Positions 25,700 to 33,833 are shown, counted from the stretch's first letter. The stretch is 64,000 bases of DNA from Geodermatophilus poikilotrophus (GCF_900111455.1 NZ_FOIE01000008.1:1-64000); one strand, 5' to 3'. Numbers and translations: made by a program. Notes: generated by a model from the sequence alone, not told the origin.

Positions 25700-25736
25700 C
25701 CGCGGGGAGCCGCCCGGGCCGGGCGGCTCCCCGCGG
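25700..25736. terminator. Perfect 17-bp hairpin between the DUF1028 gene and the citE-like gene
   Basis: Arms 25700-25716 and 25720-25736 are perfectly complementary (CCGCGGGGAGCCGCCCG and its complement) with a 3-nt loop. It starts 2 bp after one stop codon and ends 3 bp before the other, between convergent genes, so it probably terminates both strands. Confidence 0.78.
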
Positions 25737-25738
25737 CG

Positions 25739-26575
25739 TCAGGCGGGCTCGACGCCGAAGGTCTGCGCCAGCCGCTCGATCTTGCGGGCCCGGCCGAGCC
25801 GAGGCTTGTCGCTGCCGTCGCGGATCACCCGGCCGCGGGCCTCGAAGTCGGCGAGGAAGTCCCGCGCCCAGGCGACGTCGGACGGCGTGGGGCTGATGAC
25901 CTCGTTGATCACCGGCGTCTGCTCGGGGTCCAGGCACAGCTTGCCGGTGAGGCCCAGGGAGACGGTGACGGCGGTCTGCTCGCGCAGCACCGGGTGGCTG
26001 CTGCTCACCGTGGGGCCGTCGATGGGCCCCGGGAGCCCGCCGATCCGGCTGGCCAGGACCAGCCGCGAGCGCGGGTAGGCCATGGCCAGGTCGTCGGCGC
26101 TGGTGCCGGTGTCGCGGCGGTAGTCGCCGCTGCCGAAGGCCAGCCGGAAGGCGCCGCGGGCCCGGGCGATGGAGACCGCCTCCTCGATGCCGAGCGCCGA
26201 CTCGACCAGCGCCAGGACCGGGGTCGAGCCACCGAGCCGGTCGACGGTCTCGGTGACCTGCTCCCCGGCCTCGGTCTTGGCCAGCATGACGCCGAGCAGG
26301 CCGGGCACCCCGGCGAGCTTGGCGACGTCGTCGTCCCAGAACTCCGTCGAGCGGTCGTTGATCCGCACCCAGGCCGAGCGGTCCCCGCGCGAGAGCCACT
26401 CGACGACGCCGGCGCGGGCCTCGTCCTTGTTCGCGGGGTCCACCGCGTCCTCGATGTCGAGCACGATCTGGTCGGCTCGCGACTCCGAGGCCCGGTCGAA
26501 CAGGTCGGTACGGGCACCGTTGACCAGCAGCCAGGAGCGCGCGTCCTCGGGACCCACCTTGCGTTGTCTCACCAC
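25739..26575 (-). CDS. HpcH/HpaI aldolase / CitE-like acyl-CoA lyase
   Basis: A 278-residue TIM-barrel lyase of the CitE/malyl-CoA lyase type. Visible are RSWLLVNG, IVLDIEDAVDP (metal-binding acidic residues), RINDRSTEFW (Arg-Ile-Asn substrate loop), LALVESALGIEEAVSI (Glu metal ligand) and AFGSGDYRRD. The GKLCLDPEQTPVINEVISPT segment is the usual C-terminal block. Substrate could be citramalyl-, malyl- or a related hydroxyacyl-CoA and cannot be set. GTG 26575 starts it. The ACAD remnant lies 70 bp upstream on the same strand. Confidence 0.87.
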   Translation of the reverse strand: MVRQRKVGPEDARSWLLVNGARTDLFDRASESRADQIVLDIEDAVDPANKDEARAGVVEWLSRGDRSAWVRINDRSTEFWDDDVAKLAGVPGLLGVMLAKTEAGEQVTETVDRLGGSTPVLALVESALGIEEAVSIARARGAFRLAFGSGDYRRDTGTSADDLAMAYPRSRLVLASRIGGLPGPIDGPTVSSSHPVLREQTAVTVSLGLTGKLCLDPEQTPVINEVISPTPSDVAWARDFLADFEARGRVIRDGSDKPRLGRARKIERLAQTFGVEPA

Positions 26576-26645
26576 GCCCTCATCCTCGTACCGTGTCCCG
26601 GGCCACTCGCGACCGGGCCGGGTCGCAGGCCGCTTAGGTGGTGCG

Positions 26646-26711
26646 CTACCGGAGGAGGCTGCGGGCGATCACCATGCGCTGCACCTGGTTGGTGCCCTCG
26701 TAGATCTGGGT
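26646..26711 (-). pseudogene. Remnant of the 3' end of an acyl-CoA dehydrogenase (fadE25-like) gene
   Basis: The minus strand reads TQIYEGTNQVQRMVIARSLL plus Arg and a TAG stop, almost identical to the C-terminus of the intact dehydrogenase at 32670-33827 (TQIYEGTNQIQRMVIARSLL plus Lys). Homology stops abruptly at the Thr codon. Upstream sequence (LRSWT) is unrelated. This is therefore a displaced 22-codon 3' end, consistent with one edge of an insertion. Confidence 0.82.
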
Positions 26712-26712
26712 G
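26685..26712. repeat. Direct repeat copy 1 (putative left attachment site)
   Basis: A 28-bp block identical to 32709-32736, starting CTGGTTGGTGCCCTC and ending AGATCTGGGTG. It lies in the 3' end of an acyl-CoA dehydrogenase sequence. Flanking homology toward the stop codon continues with mismatches for about 40 bp, and none continues on the other side. Confidence 0.7.
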
Positions 26713-26866
26713 GTCCAGGACCTCAGCCCTCCACTCCCCCGCTGGCCTGGGCGTTCTCGTCGAGCCGTCACACACGTGTCACGTACGACGTGCCGGTCGG
26801 AGCCGTTCCGCGCCGCATTCCGGCGGGCGACTGACCAACGGGAGCCCCGTCCGGACGGCTCAGGTC

Positions 26867-27391
26867 ATGGCCGACGACACCACGTGGCCCCCCGACGACC
26901 AGTCCTGGGGGCCGAAGCAGATCGCGCACCACCTCGACGTCAGCGAGCGGCACGTCCGCGACGTCCGGAACGAGGACGAGACGTTCCCGCCGGCCCGGAT
27001 GGTCGGCACCAGGCCGCGCTGGAGCCCCGACGTCATCCGGCGCTGGGTAGCCGACGGCGGGGCGTCCGGGCCGTCGGCCCGTCCCGCCGGCCCGACCGGC
27101 CCGAAGCGGAGGGGGCCGGGGCGTGTCCAGGGAGCGGAAGCTGACGCGCCGTCGGGACGACGACCCGGTGCGCGTGTACGACGACGGCCGCATCGCGTAC
27201 TGGACCGGCGGCGCCCCCGGGCTGGGGAGCCGCAAGATCCAGCGGTGCGGCAGCCGGGAAGCGGCCGAGCTGCGCGCGACGGAGCTGCGCAAGCAGCTGC
27301 TCCTCCACCGGCTGGCGCCGAAGGCGAACGCGACCCTCGACGACCTGATGTGGGCTGTCGCGATCCGGACGCCGACACGGCCGGCCGGTAG
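26867..27391 (+). CDS. Small helix-turn-helix (excisionase/MerR-like) protein, possibly read-through
   Basis: From ATG 26867 the frame encodes WGPKQIAHHLDVSERHVRDV followed by FPPARMVGTRPRWSPDVIRRW. This is a winged-HTH pattern of the excisionase/helix-turn-helix_17 type, used for DNA binding. After about residue 85 the frame becomes Arg/Pro-rich and overlaps the integrase-like frame at 27123, where codon third positions favour the other frame. The natural stop may therefore have been lost; the genuine protein is probably about 85 residues. It sits next to an attachment-like repeat, fitting an element-encoded xis. Confidence 0.45.
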   Translation: MADDTTWPPDDQSWGPKQIAHHLDVSERHVRDVRNEDETFPPARMVGTRPRWSPDVIRRWVADGGASGPSARPAGPTGPKRRGPGRVQGAEADAPSGRRPGARVRRRPHRVLDRRRPRAGEPQDPAVRQPGSGRAARDGAAQAAAPPPAGAEGERDPRRPDVGCRDPDADTAGR

Positions 27392-27416
27392 CCGCCCGCC
27401 GTGGCCCCAGACGTGA
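27123..27416 (+). pseudogene. Truncated tyrosine-integrase-like N-terminal fragment
   Basis: A 97-codon frame from GTG 27123 encodes VRVYDDGRIAYWTGG and then REAAELRATELRKQLLLHRL and ANATLDDLM. This resembles the DNA-arm-binding N-terminus plus the first helices of phage-type integrases, with strong G/C third positions. After LDDLMW the frame degrades and stops. No core or catalytic (R-H-R-Y) domain follows, and the GAF-ANTAR gene begins on the other strand. I read it as a relic; similarity is by eye only. Confidence 0.42.
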
Positions 27417-27466
27417 TGTCGGCCCTGGACGTCGAGGTCAGTGTCCGTGGCGGCACGCCGTACGGT

Positions 27467-28186
27467 TCAGTCGCGACGGCGGTCGCTGCCGGGCACCGCA
27501 CCGGTCTCGGCGAGCTCCCGCGCCACATCGACCAGCTTCCGGTTCAGCTCCTGCGACACCCGGGAGAGCACGCCGAACGCCTGGTCGGCGGTGAGGCGAT
27601 GCTGCGCCATGAGGATGCCCTTCGCCTGCCCGATGAGGTCACGGTTGTCCATTCCGGCCCGAAGGTGGGTCTCGTGTTCGGCGCTGGCGAGCGCGACGGC
27701 GGCGTGCGCGGCCAGCATCTGGCCGATCTCCTGGCTCTCGTCGTCGAAGGCCCGCGGTTCGTGGGTGTAGAGGTTCATCGCGCCGAGCCGGTCGCCGGTG
27801 ACGAACAGCCGGAAGCACAGCATGCTGCCGGCGCCCTGCTCCGACGCCTGCCGCGCGAACTCCGGCCAGCGGTCCTCAGCGGCGACGTCGTCGACCCGCA
27901 CCACCTCGGCCTCCCAGACCGCGTCCAGGCACGGTCCCTGCCCGATGCGACTCTGCAGGGCGTCGAGCTCGCGGGGCAGGTCGCTCGTGGCGGCGCGCGG
28001 CTCGATCTTCGACCGGCCGATCACGTAGCTGATGCTGCACTCCTCGGCGTGCGGGACGACCCGGACCGCGCTGGTGGCGATGGCCTGGAGGGTGGCCTCG
28101 ATGTCGCCGTGCTCGTCCTGCAGCTGCCGGGCCACCCGGCTCATCACCTCACCGAGCTGCAGGGTGGGATCGGCGGGGTCGGCCAT
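27467..28186 (-). CDS. GAF-ANTAR domain regulator
   Basis: A 239-residue cytoplasmic regulator. The N-terminal GAF domain (about 20-165) has CSISYVIGRSKIEPRAATS, RIGQGPCLDAVWE and AMNLYTHEPRAF. The C-terminal ANTAR domain (about 175-230) has NRDLIGQAKGILMAQHRL and QAFGVLSRVSQELNRKLVDVA. ANTAR domains bind paired hairpins in mRNA and act as antiterminators, controlled by the attached sensor. ATG 28186 is clear but lacks a strong ribosome site. It lies in the putative island, divergent from the SpoIIE phosphatase, suggesting a shared signalling module. No tandem ANTAR-type hairpins were recognised nearby. Confidence 0.9.
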   Translation of the reverse strand: MADPADPTLQLGEVMSRVARQLQDEHGDIEATLQAIATSAVRVVPHAEECSISYVIGRSKIEPRAATSDLPRELDALQSRIGQGPCLDAVWEAEVVRVDDVAAEDRWPEFARQASEQGAGSMLCFRLFVTGDRLGAMNLYTHEPRAFDDESQEIGQMLAAHAAVALASAEHETHLRAGMDNRDLIGQAKGILMAQHRLTADQAFGVLSRVSQELNRKLVDVARELAETGAVPGSDRRRD

Positions 28187-28454
28187 GACTGGAACCTACT
28201 CGTATCGCGAGATGCCGGTCTGCCGGCGAAGCCGGCGACGTAGAGGCCGAGTGGAGACCGATGTGGGCGCCGGCTGTGATCGGGCTGCCCACGATGTGAC
28301 GTGGGTGAGGAGCCGCGGCAGCGCATGGTGGCGCCCCGAGCAGTGCCAGTCAGGCACTGTCGGACCGCCGGGGCGCGATGATCAGCCCGGTATCCTCGAC
28401 GTGCTCGTCGAAGCCACGGCGGCGGCCCGAGAGGTCCTGGAACCGGGGGGATGT

Positions 28455-31085
28455 GTGTCCGGCTCGCTGCCGTCGAGCACCGCGCTGCCGTCGAGCACCG
28501 CGCTGCCCCCGCGCCCGGATCCGGCGTTCGAGCGGTTCGCCCGGCTGGTGCGCCGGCAGCTGGACGTTCCGGTCGCGCTGGTCACGCTGGTGTCGGCCGA
28601 CGAGCAGGTGTTCCCCGGTGCGGTGGGGCTCCCCGAGCCGTGGCAGACCACGCGCTGTACGCCTCTGAGTCACTCCTTCTGTCAGCACGTGGTCCGCTCG
28701 GCCGCACCGCTGGTCATCACCGATGCCCGCACCGAGCCGCTGGTCGCCGACAACCTGGCCATTCCCGACCTGCACGTCATCGCCTACGCCGGCGTGCCGA
28801 TCACCGACGTCGACGGGACGGTCGTCGGCTCGCTGTGCGCGATCGACAGCCGACCGCGTACCTGGGCCGCCGACGACCTGGCCGCGCTGAGCGACCTGGC
28901 CGAGGCGTGCAGCTCGGAACTGCACCTGCGTCACGCCCAGAGGCAGGCGGGAGAGGCCGTCGCGCAGGCGGAGGAGGCCGTCGCGCAGGCGCGGACTCTG
29001 CTGGCCGAGCAGGAGGTCGACCGGTCCCGGCGGGCGCTGACGCTGAGCGCCGGGCAGGTGGGCACCTTCGACATGGACCTGGCCACCGGGGCGCTGACCG
29101 TCGACGACCGGCTGCTGGAGTTGTCGGGCATGGACCGGGCCGCCTTCGCCGGCCGCCCCGAGGACGTCTATGCGCATGTCCACCCCAACGACGTCACCGA
29201 CGTCGTCGCCCGGGTCGAGCACGCCATCAGCACCGGCGGGACCTACGCCGCGGAGTACCGCATCGTGCTCGGCGACGGCGCGCACCGCTGGATCGCCGCC
29301 CGTGGTGAGGTGGTCGGCGGAACGGGCGGCGCGGCCAGGCGTCTGGTCGGTGTGGTGCACGACGTCACCGCACAGCGGGAGCCGCAGGAGCGGGCGGCGC
29401 AGATCGTCGACGAGATGGCGGTCGGGTTCATCGCGATGGACGCCGACTGGGTGATGACGCACGTCAACCGCGAGGCCGAGCGGATCGCCCGCTCCCCGCG
29501 CGCGGAGCTGCTCGGTCGCTCGCTGTGGGAGGCGTTCCCGGCGACGGTGGGCACCGTGTTCGAGGAGCGCTACCGGCGTGCCGCTGACACCGGGCAGCCG
29601 GTGTCCTTCGACGCCTACTACCCCGAGCCGCTGGACGTGTGGGTCGAGGTGCGCGCGGTCCCCCTCACGACGGGAGTGGCGCTGCACTTCGTGGACATCA
29701 CCGCCCGCGCGCTGGCCGCCCAGCAGGCCGAGCGAGCCGTGGAGCGGGAGCGGCTGCTGTCGCGGATCACCGAGGAGCTGTCGGCGACGCTGGACGCCGA
29801 CGAGGCCGCCCGCCGGCTGTCCCGGCTGGTCGTGCCCGGCATCGCCGACTGGTGCATCGTCACGCTCATCGACGACGAGGTGGCCGGCGGCGACCGCCGC
29901 GCGCTGCGGAACGTCACCTCCTGGCACCACGACCCGCAACTGCGCCCCGTGGTGGACGCCTACGCACAGCGCCGGCTGGGCGCCCTGCGTGATGACGCCC
30001 TGTTCGTCCGGGCGATGCGTACGGGACAGCCGCAGCTGTTGACCCAGGACGCCACGGCGCAGGGTGAGGCGATGATGCAGCCGGGTCCGCTGCGCGACCT
30101 GGTGCGGCAGTTGGCGCCGGAGTCGATCGCCGTGCTCCCGCTGCCCGGCCGCGACGGTCCGGTCGGGCTGCTCAGCCTGGTCACCGACGGCAACCGCGGT
30201 GTGTTTAGCGCCGAGGACCTGGTCGCCGCACGGCACATCGCCGCTCGCGCGGGGGTGGTGCTGGACAACGCCCGCCTGTTCCGGCAGCAGCGGGGCCTGG
30301 CCGAGGGGTTCCAGCGCTCCCTGCTCACCCCGCCGGCGGAACCCGACCACCTGCAGATCGCCGTCCGGTACGTGCCCGCCGGGCAGGCCGCGCAGGTGGG
30401 CGGGGACTGGTACGACGCGTTCATGCAGCCCGGCGGAGCAGCCCTGCTGGTCATCGGTGACGTCGCCGGCCACGACGTGGAAGCCGCCGCGGCGATGGGT
30501 CAGCTCCGCAGCATCGTGCGCACCGTCGGAGCGTTGGACCACGACGGGCCCGCGTCGGTGCTGCGCCAGGTGGAGCAGGTGATGCAGACCCTGCAGTCGC
30601 CCATCCTGGCGACCACCGTGGTGGCGCGTCTGGAACAGACCGAGGAGGAGAAGGCCGCCGGGCTGACCCGGATGCGCTGGTCGAACGCCGGGCATCCGCC
30701 GCCGATGGCGGTCACTCCCGATGGCACCGTCACCGTCCTCGCCGCCGAACGCGCCGACCTGCTGCTGGGAGTCGAGCCCACGGCACGCCGCCGCGAAGCC
30801 CAGGTGACACTGGGCTGGGACACCGTCGTTGTGCTGTACACCGACGGGCTCATCGAACGCCGCACCTCCGACCTCGACGCCGGAGTCGCCCGGCTGCAGG
30901 CCGTGCTGGCCGACCTCGCCGGCCGTGAGCTGGACGAGCTGTGCGACGAGCTGCTGGCCCGGATGCTGCCCGACGCACCTGACGACGACGTCGCCCTGGT
31001 CGCGGTGCGGCTGCATCCGCAGGACCGGCCGCGTCCGGCCGAGGCCGGCCCCAACCGGGTGCCGCCGGGCTTCCCGATCGACTGA
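28455..31085 (+). CDS. Multi-sensor PP2C/SpoIIE phosphatase (GAF-PAS-PAS-GAF-SpoIIE)
   Basis: A soluble serine phosphatase of the RsbU/SpoIIE type, expected to dephosphorylate an anti-sigma-factor antagonist. From GTG 28455 it is 876 residues: GAF (about 20-165, SHSFCQHVVRSAAPLVITDA), a short coiled coil of EAVAQAEEAVAQA, PAS (about 195-310), PAS (about 320-430), GAF (about 440-600) and SpoIIE (about 620-860). Phosphatase residues are present: VGGDWYDAF, VIGDVAGHD, LYTDGLIERR, DDDVALVAV. The start is uncertain; GTG 28401 is also in frame. Near the N-terminus an 18-bp direct repeat gives SSTALPSSTALP. It is convergent with the MEDS-HATPase gene, its probable kinase counterpart. Confidence 0.88.
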   Translation: MSGSLPSSTALPSSTALPPRPDPAFERFARLVRRQLDVPVALVTLVSADEQVFPGAVGLPEPWQTTRCTPLSHSFCQHVVRSAAPLVITDARTEPLVADNLAIPDLHVIAYAGVPITDVDGTVVGSLCAIDSRPRTWAADDLAALSDLAEACSSELHLRHAQRQAGEAVAQAEEAVAQARTLLAEQEVDRSRRALTLSAGQVGTFDMDLATGALTVDDRLLELSGMDRAAFAGRPEDVYAHVHPNDVTDVVARVEHAISTGGTYAAEYRIVLGDGAHRWIAARGEVVGGTGGAARRLVGVVHDVTAQREPQERAAQIVDEMAVGFIAMDADWVMTHVNREAERIARSPRAELLGRSLWEAFPATVGTVFEERYRRAADTGQPVSFDAYYPEPLDVWVEVRAVPLTTGVALHFVDITARALAAQQAERAVERERLLSRITEELSATLDADEAARRLSRLVVPGIADWCIVTLIDDEVAGGDRRALRNVTSWHHDPQLRPVVDAYAQRRLGALRDDALFVRAMRTGQPQLLTQDATAQGEAMMQPGPLRDLVRQLAPESIAVLPLPGRDGPVGLLSLVTDGNRGVFSAEDLVAARHIAARAGVVLDNARLFRQQRGLAEGFQRSLLTPPAEPDHLQIAVRYVPAGQAAQVGGDWYDAFMQPGGAALLVIGDVAGHDVEAAAAMGQLRSIVRTVGALDHDGPASVLRQVEQVMQTLQSPILATTVVARLEQTEEEKAAGLTRMRWSNAGHPPPMAVTPDGTVTVLAAERADLLLGVEPTARRREAQVTLGWDTVVVLYTDGLIERRTSDLDAGVARLQAVLADLAGRELDELCDELLARMLPDAPDDDVALVAVRLHPQDRPRPAEAGPNRVPPGFPID

Positions 31086-31118
31086 TCGGGCGTTCCGCAC
31101 GGTGGATCGGCGGGATGC

Positions 31119-32198
31119 TCAGGTCCAGCCGGTGGTGAGGCGGACGCTGGAGCCGTGTGCATCGCGGCGCAACGCAACGTGGTCGCACAGCTGGCGGGCC
31201 AGCCACAGGCCCATGCCGCCGGCGGAGAGGTCCTCACCGTGTGCCGGCCCGTATCCGGCGAACGGGTCGGCCGGGCCGGGTCCGGCGTCGCGGATGGTGC
31301 AGACCAGCTTCCCGGGTGGGGTCCACAGCCGCAGGCCGACCGGCCGTCGGCCGTGCCGGGTGCCGTTGGACGTCATCTCGTCGACGGCGAGCAGGAAGTC
31401 CTCGATGAGGTCGGCGGGGCCATCGACAGCCGACAGCAGCCGGCGGACGGTGCGGCGCAGGGCGATGAAGTCGGTGATGTCCTCGGCGGCCAGCGCCGGC
31501 GGGGTGCGCTCCAACGGCTCATCGGGCACCGGCAGGCCGGCCAGGTAGGTCGCCGGGTCGACGAAGTCGGGGTTGGCCGCGCGGCCGGCGGCGGTGACCA
31601 GGTGGGGGTGGCTGCCGCGGGCGCCGGCGAGCACCGCGTCGGACAGGCGGCGGACGTCGAACACGCACAGCCCCCACAGCGGCGAGGCCGCGAACGCGTG
31701 GTTGATCACCGACTCGTACCGCTGCCACTCCACGCGGTCGGCGACGGTGACGCCGAAGTCGACCTCCCCGACCACGCGGACCCGCTGGCCGGGACTCGCC
31801 TGCTCGCTCAACCCCCGGAAGGTGGTGATCGCCGTCGGCGTCCGCGAGCGGTACAAGGCCTGCTGCTCCAGCACGAGGACGAGGGGATCGTTCCCGACCG
31901 CTTCGCGCAGCGCCTCGGTGGCCTGCGGGCCGGCTGCGATGACTGCGCCGTCGCCGGCGGCCAGCCCCTTGAGCAGGAACGGCGCGGCCACGGCAGCCAG
32001 CTCCTCGGCCGAGTCGTAGAACAGCGCATCGTGTCGGAAGCCTGACCGCGCGCACCCGTCTGGCGCGGTGCCGACCGGCCTGACGTGGCGTTCGGCGCCC
32101 CCCGTGGTCTCGAGGCCCAACGCGTTCCCCTCCATCGCGCCGCTCGTGCTCGTCGGAGGCGGCCGCTCTACGGTAGACGCCGTTCCGGATTCGGCCAT
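31119..32198 (-). CDS. MEDS domain plus HATPase (RsbW-like anti-sigma kinase) protein
   Basis: About 359 residues. The N-terminal MEDS sensory domain (about 50-215) opens FRHDALFYDSAEELAAVAAP and includes TPTAITTFRGLSEQAS and VDFGVTVADRVEWQRYE. The C-terminal GHKL ATPase (about 260-355) has the N-box DEMTSNGTRHG, IRDAGPGPADP and GMGLWLARQLCDHV. Such proteins phosphorylate antagonists or bind sigma factors in partner-switching, opposite to the SpoIIE phosphatase encoded 34 bp away on the other strand. The start is uncertain: ATG 32198 is used, but 32135 and 32285 are in frame and none has a strong ribosome site. Confidence 0.82.
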   Translation of the reverse strand: MAESGTASTVERPPPTSTSGAMEGNALGLETTGGAERHVRPVGTAPDGCARSGFRHDALFYDSAEELAAVAAPFLLKGLAAGDGAVIAAGPQATEALREAVGNDPLVLVLEQQALYRSRTPTAITTFRGLSEQASPGQRVRVVGEVDFGVTVADRVEWQRYESVINHAFAASPLWGLCVFDVRRLSDAVLAGARGSHPHLVTAAGRAANPDFVDPATYLAGLPVPDEPLERTPPALAAEDITDFIALRRTVRRLLSAVDGPADLIEDFLLAVDEMTSNGTRHGRRPVGLRLWTPPGKLVCTIRDAGPGPADPFAGYGPAHGEDLSAGGMGLWLARQLCDHVALRRDAHGSSVRLTTGWT

Positions 32199-32347
32199 CC
32201 CACGACAGCCACCACCCGACGACAGCCCGCGACTCCGTGGTCGCCCGGAGCGCCGGTCCGGCGCGGCGCCGGCATTGACCGGCACCTCGATGACCGGCTG
32301 CCGGCCGAGCAGCAGACCGGGCCGACGGCGTGCACGCGGTCAGCACT

Positions 32348-32464
32348 CGGATCTCCGGCGCCATCGCCCCAGGCACCGCGCTCGACCCCGACACCATCGC
32401 CGACACCTACTGGGACCTGCGCAACCGTCCCGCGGGCGAGTGGACCGACGAGATCATCGCCGGC
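32348..32464 (+). pseudogene. 3' remnant of a short-chain dehydrogenase gene
   Basis: One plus-strand frame reads PGTALDPDTIADTYWDL then RNRPAGEWTDEII. This matches the usual C-terminal pattern of actinobacterial SDRs (DPD-IA--YW-LH-QPR-AWT-E). No Rossmann N-terminus or YxxxK precedes it, so only about 40 codons survive. The surrounding 32199-32669 stretch otherwise holds no recognisable gene. It may mark past rearrangement at the right edge of the island. Confidence 0.5.
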
Positions 32465-32669
32465 GAGTGGACCCCCGGGGGAGGCCCGACGCAGCAGGGC
32501 GGCGGGCCTCCCACCTCTCGCGACACCGGCGACGGTGGTCTGCCGGTCCGGAGCATCGGACGGCGACCGATCGCCATCCGGTTGTCCGGGTCGTCGGGCT
32601 CGGGGATGGCACCGGCGTCCAGGAAGGGACCTGTCATGGCCGTGACCTGCGGGAACGTCGGTCGACGTC

Positions 32670-33827
32670 CTACTTCAGGAGACTCCGTGCGATCACCATG
32701 CGCTGGATCTGGTTGGTGCCCTCGTAGATCTGGGTGATCTTCGCGTCGCGCATCATCCGCTCGACCGGGAAGTCCTGCGTGTACCCCGCGCCGCCGAAGA
32801 GCTGGACGGCGTCGGTGGTGACCTGCATGGCGACGTCGGAGGCGAACGCCTTGGCCGAGGCCGAGACCCGGGTCACGTCGGGGCGGCCCTGCTCGCCGGC
32901 GGCCGCGGCGACGTAGACCAGGTGGCGGGCCGCCTCGATCCGCATCTCCATGTCGGCGAGCATGAACTGCACGCCCTGGAACTCCGCGACGGCCTTGCCG
33001 AACTGCTTCCGCTCCTTGACGTAGGCGACCGAGGCGTCGAGCGCGCCCTGCGCGATGCCGACGGCCTGCGCGCCGATGGTCGGCCGGGTGAAGTCCAGCG
33101 TCCGCAGGGCGGTCTTGAAGCCGGTGCCGGGCTCGCCGATGACCCGGTCGGCCGGGATGGTGCAGTCGGTGAGGTAGAGCTCGCAGGTGGGCGAGCCCTT
33201 GATGCCCATCTTGCGCTCCTTGGGGCCCACCGCGAAGCCGGGGTCGTCCCGGTGGACGGCGAAGGCGGAGATGCCGTTGGGGCCCTTGTCCGGGTCGGTC
33301 ACCGCCATGACCGTGTACCACTCGGAGACGCCGGAGTTGGTGATCCAGGCCTTGGTGCCGTTGAGCACCCAGCTGTCGCCGTCGAGGCGGGCGCGGGTCC
33401 GCATCGCGGCGGCGTCGGAGCCGGCCCCCCGCTCGGAGAGGCCATAGCTGATCATCGCGTCGCCGGCGGCGATGGGCCGCAGCACCCGCTGCTTGAGGTC
33501 CTCGGACGCCGCCAGGATGACCGGCATCGAGCCGAGCTTGTTGACCGCGGGGATCAGCGAGGCGCTGGCGTCGACCCGGGCGACCTCCTCGATGACGATG
33601 CAGGTCGCGATCGCGTCGGCGCCCTCGCCGCCGTAGGCCTCGGGGATGTGGGTGGCGTGGAAGCCGGCCGCGGTGAGCGCCTTCTGCGCCTCGACCGGGA
33701 AGCGGGAGTCGGCGTCGACCTCGGCGGCGTAGGGGGCGATCTCCCGCTCCGCGATGTCGCGGACCGCCTCGCGGACAGCCTCGTGCTCCTCGGTCAGGGC
33801 GTACAGCCCCGCAGCGTTGTTACCCAC
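32670..33827 (-). CDS. Acyl-CoA dehydrogenase (FadE25 type)
   Basis: A 385-residue FAD-dependent acyl-CoA dehydrogenase for the first oxidation of acyl-CoA beta-oxidation or branched-chain catabolism. Features: HIPEAYGGEGADAIATCIV, SERGAGSDAAAMRTRA and WITNSGVSEWYTVMAV (FAD site), FTRPTIGAQAVGIAQGALD, QLFGGAGYTQDFPVERMMRD and ITQIYEGTNQIQRMV with the catalytic Glu region. Similarity to mycobacterial FadE25 runs the full length. I chose GTG 33827 because TACGAT lies exactly 6 nt upstream, a leaderless arrangement; a TTG at 33866 with GGAG would overlap purE. Its 3' end matches the remnant at 26646-26711. Confidence 0.92.
   Translation of the reverse strand: MGNNAAGLYALTEEHEAVREAVRDIAEREIAPYAAEVDADSRFPVEAQKALTAAGFHATHIPEAYGGEGADAIATCIVIEEVARVDASASLIPAVNKLGSMPVILAASEDLKQRVLRPIAAGDAMISYGLSERGAGSDAAAMRTRARLDGDSWVLNGTKAWITNSGVSEWYTVMAVTDPDKGPNGISAFAVHRDDPGFAVGPKERKMGIKGSPTCELYLTDCTIPADRVIGEPGTGFKTALRTLDFTRPTIGAQAVGIAQGALDASVAYVKERKQFGKAVAEFQGVQFMLADMEMRIEAARHLVYVAAAAGEQGRPDVTRVSASAKAFASDVAMQVTTDAVQLFGGAGYTQDFPVERMMRDAKITQIYEGTNQIQRMVIARSLLK
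32709..32736. repeat. Direct repeat copy 2 (putative right attachment site)
   Basis: A 28-bp block identical to 26685-26712, inside the intact dehydrogenase gene over the codons for TQIYEGTNQ. It marks the right boundary of the putative island. Confidence 0.7.
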
Positions 33828-33833
33828 GGGTAG

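Larger units (their letters stand above)
26685..32736. mobile_element. Putative degenerate genomic island inserted at the 3' end of the fadE25-type gene
   Basis: About 6.0 kb bounded by two same-orientation copies of the dehydrogenase 3' end (28-bp identical core). Just inside the left edge are an HTH (excisionase-like) frame and a truncated integrase-like frame. The cargo is regulatory: GAF-ANTAR, SpoIIE phosphatase, MEDS-HATPase. An SDR 3' fragment sits near the right edge. This is the usual layout of elements that integrate at gene 3' ends and rebuild the gene. The two copies differ at several positions outside the core, so divergence, or a lost tandem paralogue, is the competing explanation. 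Confidence 0.55.

Noticed and set aside
28451-29308. Alternative plus-strand frame from ATG 28451 within the SpoIIE phosphatase gene
   Set aside because: It is Arg/Gly-rich with no domain, while the overlapping frame has GAF, PAS and SpoIIE motifs.
26685-32736. Composite transposon or insertion sequence bounded by direct repeats
   Set aside because: No transposase, no terminal inverted repeats, and the repeats are gene 3' ends rather than target-site duplications; integrase-type insertion fits better.
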